Source: Xanthobacter sp. NM-59 (lineage in GTDB: Bacteria > Pseudomonadota > Alphaproteobacteria > Rhizobiales > Xanthobacteraceae). From it: DNA of 64,000 nt. Each line of letters starts with the position of its first letter. Position 1 is the stretch's first letter. Location of the stretch: assembly GCF_021401125.1 (NCBI RefSeq), contig NZ_JACBFQ010000005.1:186001-250000 (forward strand). The letters run 5' to 3'. Under the pieces are notes generated by a model. It made no database searches and was not told where the DNA came from. It saw only the letters and a program-made list of their open reading frames with translations. The translations under genes and the position numbers were made by a program. Below are positions 7,964-24,225 of the stretch, piece by piece.

Positions 7964-8144
7964 GGAATGTCGTCCTTCCTGGGGGTCTCATAAAGGCGGG
8001 ATGGGTCACGTGGAGGGGCCGGCCGAGCCGGTTTGGTCGCTTCAAATCATCGCTGGCGAAACAGGCCTAGCCTGGAACACGCTGGTATGGAAGCACGCCG
8101 GGCGCATTGACGGCGAGCAACTTTTCGCCCCGCGTGCCCCCGCG

Positions 8145-9053
8145 TCACGCATCCCCGAGCAGGAACGGCAGCACCGCATCAAGAACGGGGCGCGGCGCCT
8201 CCTCGCACACGAAGTGGCCGCCGGGAACGGGAGCGCCGGTGACGTCGGGCGCGAAGGCGCGCCATGCGTCCAGCGGGCTCGCCCCCCGGCTGGGAATGCC
8301 CGCCTCGCCCCAGGCGACGAAGGTGGGGCAGCTGAGGGTGCGGCCGGCGGCGAGGTCCGCCTCGTCAAGGGCCAGATCGAAGGTGGCGCCGGCCCGATAG
8401 TCCGCGCACATGGCGGCGATGCGGTCCGGCGAGGAGATGGCGGCCCGATAATAGGCCAGCGCCCGCACGTCGAAGGGGGTGAGATCCTTCGTGCCGGTCC
8501 AGCTCGCCATGGTCCAGTCCAGATAGAAGGCCGGATGCCCGGCGATCAGCTTTTCAGGCAGGGGGTGCGGCTGCGCCAGGAACGACCAGTGGTAGACCTG
8601 CAGCGCCCGCGCCCGGTCCATCTGGTGCCACATGGCGTAGGTGGGGATGATGTCGAGCAGCACCAGCCGGTCGAGGCGGCCGGGATTATCAAGGCCCATC
8701 CGGTAACCCACCCGCGCGCCGCGGTCATGGCCCATCAGGTTGAAATGGGAGAAGCCCAGATGCTCCATCACCTCCACCATGGCCGCCGCCATGGCGCGCT
8801 TGGTGTAGGGAAACAGATCGTCGCCGGGCTCGGGCGCCGCGCTCCAGCCATAGCCGGGCAGGTCCGGCGCAATGACGGTGAAGCTCTCCGCCAGCTTGGG
8901 CGCCACCTCGTGCCACATCACATGGCTTTCGGGAAAGCCATGGAGCAGCAGCAGCGGCGGCCCCTTGCCGCCCTGGCGCAGAAAGATATGGCCGGCCGCG
9001 GTATCCACATGGTGGGAGGAAAAGCCCGGAAAGAGGTCGTCAAGATCGGTCAT
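8145..9053 (-). CDS. Haloacetate (fluoroacetate-type) dehalogenase, alpha/beta hydrolase
   Basis: This predicted soluble hydrolase would remove halide, including fluoride, from short haloacids such as fluoroacetate to give glycolate. The 302-residue protein matches the fluoroacetate dehalogenase family position for position. Nucleophile D110 lies in GHDRGAR, carboxylate-binding residues are R111 and R114, the acid is D134, the halide pocket is H155, W156 and Y219, and the catalytic base is H280. These are the same residue numbers reported for the Rhodopseudomonas enzyme RPA1163. The oxyanion segment LLHGFPESHVMW and the lid YHWSFLAQP are also typical. It starts at an ATG at 9053 after GAGGA, 17 bp from mepA on the same strand. 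Ordinary epoxide hydrolases lack the R111/R114 and H155/W156 pairs, which argues against that alternative. Confidence 0.86.
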   Translation of the reverse strand: MTDLDDLFPGFSSHHVDTAAGHIFLRQGGKGPPLLLLHGFPESHVMWHEVAPKLAESFTVIAPDLPGYGWSAAPEPGDDLFPYTKRAMAAAMVEVMEHLGFSHFNLMGHDRGARVGYRMGLDNPGRLDRLVLLDIIPTYAMWHQMDRARALQVYHWSFLAQPHPLPEKLIAGHPAFYLDWTMASWTGTKDLTPFDVRALAYYRAAISSPDRIAAMCADYRAGATFDLALDEADLAAGRTLSCPTFVAWGEAGIPSRGASPLDAWRAFAPDVTGAPVPGGHFVCEEAPRPVLDAVLPFLLGDA

Positions 9054-9070
9054 GATGTCCTCGGCTTCGC

Positions 9071-9961
9071 TTATTTTCCGCTGAGCACTGTCGCACAGGC
9101 ACCCGGCAGGTCCGCAAGAGTCAGGGGCGGTTTCGGCTTGGCCGGCTTCTCGTCGGGCTTGGGGTGAAGCACCTCGTCGGAGAACCACCAGTCGAGCTCC
9201 GCGCCGCAGCCGTCGCCGCCCGGCGGAGGCTCCTGGGGCTTGCACTCCGCACTGCCCTTGGGGCAGCCGAGGCGGACATGCATGTGATAGTCGTGTCCCC
9301 AATAGGGGCGAACCTTGGCGAGCCACGAGCGATCGCCCGTCGCGTCCCGGCACAGGGCCTTCTTGATAGCCGCATTGACGAAAATGCGCTCGACCTCCGG
9401 ATCGCTCGCAGCGGCGCGAATGACCTTCCAGTGGTCGGGCCGCCAGCTAGCGGGGTCGATGTCGCGCCGGTCCTTGCGCACCATCATGGTGGCGGAAATA
9501 TTCTCGCGCTCCTCCCGGGAGAGCACCCGGCCGGGGCTGGGGGTGAGCCAGATGTCCGCATCGAGCCCCACCTGGTGGGAAGCATGGCCGGTCAGCATGG
9601 GTCCGCCCCGCGGCTGCGACATGTCGCCGACCAGGATGCCACGCCAGGATGACACCTCCGTCACCTTCTGGGCGAACCGCTCAAGGAAGGCAACCAGCAC
9701 CGGGTGGCCGTAATTGCGGTTGCGCGACAGGCGCATCACCTGCCACAGCGGGCCGCGCGCCTCCGGGCCGGTGATGGGCAGCGCCTCGCCCCCGGCCAGG
9801 CAGCCCTTGGAATAAAAGCCGATGGCCTCGGGCAGAAACTGCTCCGCCGGGGCCCGCACGCGGCCGAACAGCTCCTTGGCGGGCGCCGCCTGCTGCGCAA
9901 GCGCCGCGCCCGAAACCAGCAACGCCAACAGCGCCGCCCCAAGACCGGCGCGCGCGCCCAT
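9071..9961 (-). CDS. mepA: Penicillin-insensitive murein endopeptidase MepA
   Basis: This exported LAS-family metallopeptidase cuts D-Ala-meso-DAP crosslinks in peptidoglycan. The 296-residue precursor has a signal peptide (MGARAGLGAALLALLVSGAALA, cleaved about residue 22). Zinc ligands are visible in GHASHQVGLDADIW and in HDYHMHVRLGCP. Extra cysteines in the C-terminal half suit the periplasmic disulfides of the family. The C-terminus adds a short proline- and lysine-rich tail before a final cysteine. Its start overlaps the stop of the L,D-transpeptidase gene by one base (TGATG), so both cell-wall enzymes are made from one transcript. Confidence 0.93.
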   Translation of the reverse strand: MGARAGLGAALLALLVSGAALAQQAAPAKELFGRVRAPAEQFLPEAIGFYSKGCLAGGEALPITGPEARGPLWQVMRLSRNRNYGHPVLVAFLERFAQKVTEVSSWRGILVGDMSQPRGGPMLTGHASHQVGLDADIWLTPSPGRVLSREERENISATMMVRKDRRDIDPASWRPDHWKVIRAAASDPEVERIFVNAAIKKALCRDATGDRSWLAKVRPYWGHDYHMHVRLGCPKGSAECKPQEPPPGGDGCGAELDWWFSDEVLHPKPDEKPAKPKPPLTLADLPGACATVLSGK

Positions 9962-10977
9962 CAGCTCACCATCTTGTGCGTGAGGATCACGAAACCGTCG
10001 TCGCTGCGGGTGCCCGGATGGGCTGGAAGGTCAGTGACGAACAGCGTGGTGCCCGGCCTCGCCAGCGCGGCCACCTGCCGATTGATGGAGGGATCCACCG
10101 TGATGCGCGCGAGCGCCTGCTGCGCTTCCCCGCCCGGACCACCGGCGCCCTCATAGGAAATGGCGGTCCACCGGGGCATGCCCTGACGGTTCGCCAGCAC
10201 ATAAACGACATTGCCCAGCGGGGCCGTGGGATTGGCGATGCTGATGCCGCCCTGCAGCACCATCTGCGCGCCTTGCAGCACGGTCAAAGAGCGGTCGGCC
10301 GCGCTCGCGACCATGGAGACCGCCTCGCCCGCGCTCACCATATCCTCCGGCGCACCGGCGCCGGTGGCGTCCACGGCGAGCTGTTGCTCCAGCCCCTCGC
10401 TCATCACCAGCCCCGGATGCAGCACATCCTGCGGCGCGGTGTGGCGATCCGCGATGATGACCGGCGTGCCCACATGGGTGATCGCAAACAGAAGCTTGGC
10501 GAAGGCCAAGGGCAGATGCACGCAGCCGTGGGACGAAGGGTATCCCGGCAAGCCGCCCGCATGCAGCGCCACCCCCGACCAGGTGAGCCGCTCCATATAG
10601 GGCATGGGCGCCTCGTTATAGACGTTGGAATGGTGGTCCACGTCCTTGCCCAGAATGGTGAAAACCCCGGTGGGCGTTTCATGTCCGTCGCGTCCCGTGG
10701 ACACGGTTGACACGCCAATGCGCAGGCCATTGCGATACACATAGGCCCGCTGATCGGAGATATTCACCACCACGGCCACAAAGCCCGCAGGCGCGCGGTC
10801 CGGATACCAGACATATTCCCCCGGCTTGAGCGCGGCGATGGCGGCAAGGTCCGGGTCATCCGCCGCCGTGGCCGGCGCCAGCGCCGCGAGCCCGAGCCCG
10901 CAGGCCAGCCCCGCCCCCATCTTGAGGAAGCCGCGCCGGGCGACGAGGCGCGGCATGCGGCGGATCGTGTCGGTCAT
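9961..10977 (-). CDS. L,D-transpeptidase (YkuD domain) with Tat signal
   Basis: This enzyme forms or edits 3-3 crosslinks, or anchors proteins, in peptidoglycan using a cysteine nucleophile. The 338-residue protein starts at an ATG at 10977, where GGAG is seven bases upstream; an ATG at 11001 has no such motif. The N-terminus RRGFLKMG followed by a hydrophobic stretch and AxA site is a twin-arginine export signal. The YkuD catalytic motif is SSHGCVHLP, with the upstream histidine in ALHAGGLPG. The C-terminal 150 residues have no recognised domain and may be a substrate- or wall-binding extension. It is coupled to mepA by a one-base overlap. Confidence 0.9.
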   Translation of the reverse strand: MTDTIRRMPRLVARRGFLKMGAGLACGLGLAALAPATAADDPDLAAIAALKPGEYVWYPDRAPAGFVAVVVNISDQRAYVYRNGLRIGVSTVSTGRDGHETPTGVFTILGKDVDHHSNVYNEAPMPYMERLTWSGVALHAGGLPGYPSSHGCVHLPLAFAKLLFAITHVGTPVIIADRHTAPQDVLHPGLVMSEGLEQQLAVDATGAGAPEDMVSAGEAVSMVASAADRSLTVLQGAQMVLQGGISIANPTAPLGNVVYVLANRQGMPRWTAISYEGAGGPGGEAQQALARITVDPSINRQVAALARPGTTLFVTDLPAHPGTRSDDGFVILTHKMVS

Positions 10978-11001
10978 GGCGGCACTCCGCGGACGAATCA
11001 T

Positions 11002-12137
11002 CGGCGCGATTATGGGCGCCAGAGCTTAACCTCTGATATCCACGCTCCGATCCGCCCTTGGCCCCTCCCACCGCACATCTCCCGGCGGAGACCGCAGCCG
11101 CGGGCCCTCGCTCCGGCACGCCAGCGCGCGCGCATCCGCGCGCCGGAACCCGCCGGAGCCGACGCCGGCCCGGCTCCTGCATACCGCCCCCCGATGCGTA
11201 ACCCCATGCGCCGCCGCAGCCGGGCCGAACGCGCACCCGCCCGCAGCTGGGCGAGGACGCTCCCCGCCAGGACAGGCATCCGCCCGCGGCCCCCCTGTCG
11301 GTTTGGTCTGTGAGAGAGTGATGGAGCGCAAGGGAGCCCTCCCCCTGAGGGCATGGAGTCCGCATGAGAGCAAGGCGCCCCCTCCGCTGTCGCGGAACCC
11401 TGAACAGTTGCTTGGGAATGCCGATCCCGCACGACCTGGAAATGAGCCATCACCGCGCCTCAGCCTGTTGCCGGCTGAGATGCGTCGCGCGCCGTCCCCG
11501 ACCTTTGGCCCCTGCCATCCCGACAGACGCGGAGAAACTCCAACACTCCGGAGGCGGTCGTCGCCTGAACCGCCGAACTGGCACGCGACATCGTCGTCGC
11601 GTTCGAGGCCACCAGCGGCTGCGACGGTGACAGCATTGCTGCCCTTGCCGAACGCCGCCAACCCTTTTCCCGCGTCAATCCCCGCCAGCGCGAGACTTCG
11701 CCAGAACCACCTGTGCCCCAGCCAAAAGCGACAGGGTCAATGCCCCGGTCGGCGCCCGGATGGGCCGCACCCTCAGCCCCACCAGCGCCTCAGGGTTTTC
11801 CGAGCCGCGCGGGCACCGTCTCCTCTGGAGGAAACGCGGCCAAAACATCGGCTCTGACTGCGTCAGCGCCTCCGGTCTCGCATCACACAGTCCGCCATGA
11901 TCTACACCGTATTCCCGGCAACCCACCGCTCAAGTCCCCCAGAACCTTCGCGCGGCGCTCCCGCGCACCCAATCGCCAGCGCGCATTCACACCTCTCGGT
12001 GGCGCCAGCGCCCCGCTCCCGCCGGGCCATCCGACCGCGTGACATCCGTCGATCTTGCCCCCGCCGCCGGACCAGCCGCGAGCCCGCCCGAGGCGCATGG
12101 CAACCGCGCCCCATCTGCCAATACTCGCGCCAGGAAC
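11002..12137. other. Gene-free stretch with decayed sequence downstream of rpoC
   Basis: About 1.1 kb holds no convincing gene on either strand. Open frames here have erratic composition and no ribosome binding sites. The only recognisable content is a broken IS110-type transposase fragment near 11569-11790. The segment 11883-12110 is also open on the minus strand, but its translation resembles nothing I can name. The rest reads as degraded sequence. Confidence 0.6.
11569..11790 (+). pseudogene. Remnant of an IS110-family transposase (N-terminal DEDD domain)
   Basis: Conceptual translation from 11569 gives TAELARDIVVAFEATSGCD, then AALAERRQPFSRVNPRQ. After a one-base deletion near 11688 it continues as ARDFARTTCAPAKSDRVN and GARMGRTLSPT. 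This is the IS110 pattern of EATGGYD, VNPRQARDFAR, a GRLAKTDRVDA-like segment and LARMG, with several key positions changed. A stop codon lies just upstream of the readable part. No C-terminal serine-containing transposase domain or element ends are seen. It is a dead fragment; the frame change and substitutions show old decay. Confidence 0.62.
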
Positions 12138-12165
12138 GAAAAAGGGCCGCACAAGGCGGCCCTTT
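12138..12165 (-). terminator. Rho-independent terminator after rpoC
   Basis: A perfect 10-bp stem (12141-12150 with 12156-12165) closes a five-base loop and is followed on the minus strand by a run of T. It lies 22 bp beyond the rpoC stop and ends the rplJL-rpoBC transcript. Confidence 0.9.
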
Positions 12166-12187
12166 CTCAAACGTCTACGCTTTCGCC

Positions 12188-16384
<4,197 letters not shown>

Positions 16385-16483
16385 GTGCTGCTCCCAAACG
16401 GGGTGGGCGGCTATTCCGTTAGGCCGCTCCGGCGCTCACGCCGGGGCGGCAGTCCGCTTCAAGCGGAAAGGGTCGCGAGCCCC

Positions 16484-20560
<4,077 letters not shown>

Positions 20561-20773
20561 CTCGATCCTCGTCCGTCCAGGTCCCCTTCGGGCCGGCACC
20601 CTCCCAAGGAAGGCTCGCCATGCCGGCACCGGAACCACTTCGCCGTCCGCCGCAAGAGAACAGGCGCAAGCGCCCTACCCTTTCAGCACCATGACGGCTC
20701 TCCCGGCCGCGGCAAGCCTTAAGCCTGACCGCAGCCGGGGGAACCGTCCTACACTCCAACCTCATCGGCACCA

Positions 20774-20793
20774 CCCGGGGCGGAAGCCCCGGG
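20774..20793 (-). promoter_or_regulatory. Stem-loop in the rplL-rpoB intergenic region
   Basis: An 8-bp GC-only stem (20774-20781 with 20786-20793) closes a four-base loop, about 50 bp after the rplL stop and with no T run. Its place matches that of attenuators or processing sites that set the ratio of ribosomal protein to RNA polymerase synthesis in many bacteria. That role is inferred from position only. Confidence 0.5.
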
Positions 20794-20843
20794 CGATCCC
20801 TGAGCTGCACCCCGCCGCAAAGCGGAGCGCAGCCATCAAAGGC

Positions 20844-21224
20844 TCACTTGAGCTCGACCTTGGCGCCAGCCTTCTCGAGCTGGGCCTTGAGCTTCTCGGC
20901 CTCGTCCTTCGCCACGCCTTCCTTGACGGGCTTGGGAGCGCCCTCCACCAGGTCCTTGGCCTCCTTCAGGCCCAGACCGGTGATGGCGCGCACTTCCTTG
21001 ATGACCTCGATCTTCTTGTCGCCGGCGGAAGCCAGGACAACAGTGAACTCGGTCTGCTCCTCGGCAGCCGGGGCAGCGCCGCCGGCGGCGCCGGGAGCGG
21101 CGGCCACGGCCACGGCGGCAGCCGCGGACACGCCCCACTTCTCCTCGAGAAGCTTGGCCAGCTCGGCAGCCTCGAGCACGGTGAGGGCGGAGAGCTCGTC
21201 GACGAGCTTGGTCAGATCAGCCAT
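20844..21224 (-). CDS. rplL: 50S ribosomal protein L7/L12
   Basis: This is the multicopy acidic stalk protein that recruits translation factors. The 126-residue chain has the N-terminal dimerisation helix ([30 protein letters not shown], shown in part), an alanine-rich flexible hinge at about residues 35-55, and the C-terminal domain with [25 protein letters not shown]. It starts at an ATG at 21224, 72 bp after rplJ, and is co-transcribed with it. Confidence 0.97.
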   Translation of the reverse strand: MADLTKLVDELSALTVLEAAELAKLLEEKWGVSAAAAVAVAAAPGAAGGAAPAAEEQTEFTVVLASAGDKKIEVIKEVRAITGLGLKEAKDLVEGAPKPVKEGVAKDEAEKLKAQLEKAGAKVELK

Positions 21225-21296
21225 GGGTGTCTTCCTTGAGATAGGTTCGAATTCGAGATTTGCGAGATCAGGCCGCCAATGTCGGCGGCCAGGTCC

Positions 21297-21815
21297 TCAC
21301 GCAGCTTCGTCTTTCTTGGCATAGGCCCCGAACACGCGGGCCAGCTTTGCAGCCGGCGCGGTGCTGAGCTGCGCAATCTTGGTCGCCGGAGCCTGGATAA
21401 GGCCGACGAGCTTTGCGCGCAGTTCATCCAGGGACGGCATGGTGGCAAGCGCCTTCACACCATCCGCATTGAGGGCCGTGGTGCCCATCGCGCCACCAAG
21501 GATCACGAACTTGTCGTTGGCCTTGGCGAAGTCGACAGCCACCTTCGGCGCCGCCACCGGATCGCTCGAATAAGCGATCAGCGTGGGCCCCTTCAGCAGG
21601 GGCGCCACATGGGCGACGTCGGAGCCTTCCAGAGCGATCTTGGCGAGGCGGTTCTTTGCCACCTTCACGGTCGCACCCTGAGCCTTCATCTGTCGACGCA
21701 GGTTCGACATCTGGGCCACGGTGAGGCCGGAATAGTGGGCGACCACGACGACGGAAGTGGTCTTGAACACTTCCGAAAGCGCCGTGACGAGCTCTTGTTT
21801 TTCCGCTCGATCCAC
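21297..21815 (-). CDS. rplJ: 50S ribosomal protein L10
   Basis: This stalk-base protein binds 23S rRNA and carries the L7/L12 dimers. The 172-residue protein starts at a GTG at 21815, preceded by AGAGAG; the family start [17 protein letters not shown] supports it. The rRNA-binding N-terminal domain has [14 protein letters not shown] and the C-terminus has the L7/L12-binding helix. It heads the rplJL-rpoBC operon after a leader of nearly 500 nt, where L10 probably represses its own synthesis. Confidence 0.97.
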   Translation of the reverse strand: MDRAEKQELVTALSEVFKTTSVVVVAHYSGLTVAQMSNLRRQMKAQGATVKVAKNRLAKIALEGSDVAHVAPLLKGPTLIAYSSDPVAAPKVAVDFAKANDKFVILGGAMGTTALNADGVKALATMPSLDELRAKLVGLIQAPATKIAQLSTAPAAKLARVFGAYAKKDEAA

Positions 21816-22306
21816 GTCTGGCTCTCTTTAAGCCTGTGACGGAACACTCCCCTTACGGGAAGAACTCCGCCGGTTGCGCCTTGCCGCCCGTCGCGGCCGG
21901 ACCCGTCAAAAACGGCATGCCGGCCGCAGCGCGCGGCGCTCATGCCCTGTCCCCTCGGAGCCTCACCGGCACGATCACCGGGAACGACACACAAGGCGCT
22001 GGTTCGAACCGATCTCCACCGGCCACCCCACGGGATGGCCAATCCGAAATTCCGGTCTTCCCCGTCTATGCGGGCTCTGCCATGCCACCCCTTGGAGCGG
22101 CGCAAGAATTAAGCCTGAAACCACCTTTCGGAGTTCAGGCGCCTGCAGTCTCGGACAGGACTGCCGCCAACCCCACCGCCGAATTCCGCTAAGAACTGGC
22201 ACCAGGATAGACGACGAGGCCGGGCGGGCGAACCCTCCCAGCCCTTTCACCCAGTCACGGGCGAAAGCTTGAAACTCACTTTCCCCGCGGAACGACCCAT
22301 CGGGAA
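21816..22306 (-). ncRNA. Probable L10 leader region of rplJ
   Basis: About 490 nt separate the predicted rplJ transcription start from its GTG codon, with no gene on either strand. Bacterial rplJ leaders usually fold into the L10(L12)4-binding RNA that mediates autoregulation. I infer the same here from length and position; I could not fold the RNA to confirm the kink-turn. Confidence 0.45.
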
Positions 22307-22312
22307 GGAGCT

Positions 22313-22341
22313 CATATAATGCGTTAAGGACGACTTGTCAC
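22313..22341 (-). promoter_or_regulatory. Housekeeping promoter for rplJL-rpoBC
   Basis: Read on the minus strand, GTGACA at 22341-22336 is followed after exactly 17 bp by TATATG at 22318-22313. This is a good match to the sigma-70 consensus. It lies just after the rplA terminator and upstream of the long rplJ leader, so the rplJ operon has its own start separate from rplKA. Confidence 0.7.
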
Positions 22342-22351
22342 GCCCTTCGTG

Positions 22352-22394
22352 CATTTAAAACGACAAGACCGCGGCGAGGGATCCCGCCGCGGTC
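22352..22394 (-). terminator. Stem-loop terminator after rplA
   Basis: A 10-bp perfect stem (22367-22376 with 22385-22394) with an eight-base loop is followed on the minus strand by a T-rich but interrupted stretch. It separates rplKA from the rplJ promoter. Confidence 0.75.
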
Positions 22395-22418
22395 CTGCAG
22401 AGCTGCATGAGCCTGGGA

Positions 22419-23117
22419 TCAGGCGCTGACGACGGAGCCCGGCTCCACCTTGAGGCCCGGCCCCATGGTGGAGGAGACCGCGATGCGCTGGACATAGGTG
22501 CCCTTTGCGCCCGCGGGCTTCGCCTTCACTACGGCGTCCGCGAAGGCGCGGATGTTCTCGGCGAGCTTTTCGGCCGAGAACGACGCCTTGCCGACGCCGG
22601 CGTGGATGATGCCCGCCTTCTCAACGCGGAACTCCACGGCGCCGCCCTTGGCGGCGGCCACGGCGCCCTTCACGTCCATGGTGACGGTACCGACCTTCGG
22701 GTTCGGCATCAGGCCGCGCGGGCCCAGCACCTTACCGAGACGACCGACCAGCGGCATCAGATCGGGGGTCGCGATGCAGCGATCGAAGTCGATCTTGCCG
22801 CCCTGGATGGTCTCCAGGAGATCCTCGGCGCCCACGATGTCCGCGCCGGCAGCCTTGGCTTCGTCAGCCTTGGCGCCGCGGGCGAACACGGCAACGCGCA
22901 CCGTGCGGCCGGAGCCGTTGGGCAGGTTGCAGACGCCGCGAACCATCTGGTCCGCATGGCGGGGATCCACACCCAGGTTCATCGCGACCTCGATGGTCTC
23001 GTCGAACTTGGCGGTGGCACGCTCCTTCAGGAGGGCCAGGGCCTCATCCAGGGCGTAGAGCTTGGTGGGGTCGATGCCCTCGTGGGCGGCGCGGATGCGC
23101 TTACCTTCCTTCGCCAT
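22419..23117 (-). CDS. rplA: 50S ribosomal protein L1
   Basis: This protein forms the mobile L1 stalk at the ribosomal E site and in many bacteria represses its own mRNA. The 232-residue protein begins [16 protein letters not shown] at 23117, with AGGGG eight bases upstream. A GTG at 23126 is in frame and overlaps the rplK stop but lacks a binding site. Diagnostic segments are [37 protein letters not shown] and the C-terminal [17 protein letters not shown]. It follows rplK by five bases. Confidence 0.97.
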   Translation of the reverse strand: MAKEGKRIRAAHEGIDPTKLYALDEALALLKERATAKFDETIEVAMNLGVDPRHADQMVRGVCNLPNGSGRTVRVAVFARGAKADEAKAAGADIVGAEDLLETIQGGKIDFDRCIATPDLMPLVGRLGKVLGPRGLMPNPKVGTVTMDVKGAVAAAKGGAVEFRVEKAGIIHAGVGKASFSAEKLAENIRAFADAVVKAKPAGAKGTYVQRIAVSSTMGPGLKVEPGSVVSA

Positions 23118-23122
23118 GACGC

Positions 23123-23572
23123 TCACCCCTGAACCTCAAGGCCCATGGAACGGGCCGAGCCTTCGATCATCTGAACGGCCGCCTCAACGGTGTCGCAGTT
23201 CAGATCCTTCATCTTCTTCTCGGCGATCTCGGCCATCTGGGCGCGCGTGACCTTGCCGACGAAGCCGCCCTTGCCGGGCGTCTTGGAGCCGGTGCCGGGC
23301 TTCTTCTTCGTGTCGAGGCCGGCGGCCTTCTTCAGGAAGTAGGAGACCGGGGGGGTCTTCAGCTCGAAGGTGAAGGAGCGGTCCTGGTAGGCGGTGATCA
23401 CCACCGGGATCGGCATGCCCTTTTCGAGCTGGCCGGTCTGGGCGTTGAACGCCTTGCAGAACTCCATGATGTTCAAGCCGCGCTGACCGAGCGCGGGGCC
23501 GATGGGCGGCGCCGGATTGGCGCTGCCGGCGGGCACCTGCAGCTTGATGTAACCTGCGATTTTCTTCGCCAT
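23123..23572 (-). CDS. rplK: 50S ribosomal protein L11
   Basis: This protein forms the GTPase-associated centre with 23S rRNA and is needed for RelA sensing of uncharged tRNA. The 149-residue protein starts [16 protein letters not shown] at 23572. It has the proline-rich segment [21 protein letters not shown] and a C-terminal RNA-binding domain with [18 protein letters not shown]. The frame is open further upstream, but this start matches the family exactly. It is transcribed with rplA. Confidence 0.97.
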   Translation of the reverse strand: MAKKIAGYIKLQVPAGSANPAPPIGPALGQRGLNIMEFCKAFNAQTGQLEKGMPIPVVITAYQDRSFTFELKTPPVSYFLKKAAGLDTKKKPGTGSKTPGKGGFVGKVTRAQMAEIAEKKMKDLNCDTVEAAVQMIEGSARSMGLEVQG

Positions 23573-23718
23573 CAAAAAACTCCCCGGCATTTCGGCAGCC
23601 GGCCGAAGATGCCAATGCACGCCGACGCGATCGGTAGATCACGGGCGTGCGGACTGAGGACCGCGGTTCGGCGGGCGAATTCCGGCTGGCGAACCGGGCA
23701 CGCCTCCCGCGTATGGAT

Positions 23719-23737
23719 GCACTCGGCAGCCGAGTGC
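23719..23737. promoter_or_regulatory. Perfect 9-bp inverted repeat upstream of rplK
   Basis: GCACTCGGC and its exact complement flank a single A, about 150 bp before the rplK start. A -10-like TATCAT on the minus strand lies just upstream at 23756-23751, so the repeat would fall within the first 35 nt of the transcript. It could be a protein operator or an RNA hairpin. A link to L1 or L11 autoregulation is speculative. Confidence 0.45.
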
Positions 23738-23838
23738 TGAGGTCATCTACATGATACGCCGCCGCGGGGGAAGGCCCTGCGGCCCCCCACCCGTGCATTT
23801 TCGCGCCGCCGCTGGCAAGAAAGCGGGGCGCGGGTGCC

Positions 23839-24057
23839 TCAGCCCTTCAGCTTCTGCAGCGCCTTCGCGCAGCCCACGGAAATCTGCTCGCCATGGGCTT
23901 TCAAACATTTCAGCAGGCGCCCCTCACCGGGCGGAACGGTGGGGCACAGGCGCTCGATATCCGGCTTGCAGTACTGGATGACCTGTTCCTGCGCGAAGCT
24001 CGACGACGCGAACATGGTGCCGCCGGCGATGGCCAGCGCCAAAACAACCCTCTTCAT
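23839..24057 (-). CDS. Small exported cysteine-rich repeat protein
   Basis: This 72-residue precursor has a clear signal peptide (MKRVVLALAIAGG... to SFA, cleaved about residue 22) and one copy of the cysteine-rich repeat known from Golgi glycoprotein 1-like proteins and many small alphaproteobacterial proteins. The mature part shows YCKPDIERLCPTVPPG, GRLLKCLKAH and SVGCAKAL, with four cysteines suited to two disulfides. The start at 24057 is set by GGAGG seven bases upstream. It lies between nusG, which has its own terminator, and rplK, inside an otherwise universal gene order. Function is unknown; a periplasmic location is inferred. Confidence 0.85.
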   Translation of the reverse strand: MKRVVLALAIAGGTMFASSSFAQEQVIQYCKPDIERLCPTVPPGEGRLLKCLKAHGEQISVGCAKALQKLKG

Positions 24058-24165
24058 ATCCAAGCCTCCGGAAGCGACCATGTGCGGAGGAGCTGGCCGC
24101 CCGAAGGCACGCTAGGGGGCGCCCGAGACGCGCACCATGCAGAAAATGGACCCAACCGTGCGGGC

Positions 24166-24192
24166 AAAAGAAAAGGCGCGGTCGCCCGCGCC
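24166..24192 (-). terminator. Rho-independent terminator after nusG
   Basis: A 7-bp GC stem (24175-24181 with 24186-24192) with a four-base loop is followed on the minus strand by TTTTCTTTT. It ends the secE-nusG transcript before the cysteine-rich gene. Confidence 0.85.
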
Positions 24193-24225
24193 TCCTCCAC
24201 GTCGGAAAGGGATCGAAGAAAGCCG

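Noticed and set aside
5666-7993. A 775-residue plus-strand frame opposite the heptose operon
   Set aside because: It overlaps two well-identified enzymes completely and has the usual His/Gln-rich antisense composition.
11026-11661. A 211-residue minus-strand frame in the gap after rpoC
   Set aside because: Gly/Arg/Ala-rich, no start signal, runs through the IS110 relic on the opposite strand, and resembles no protein.
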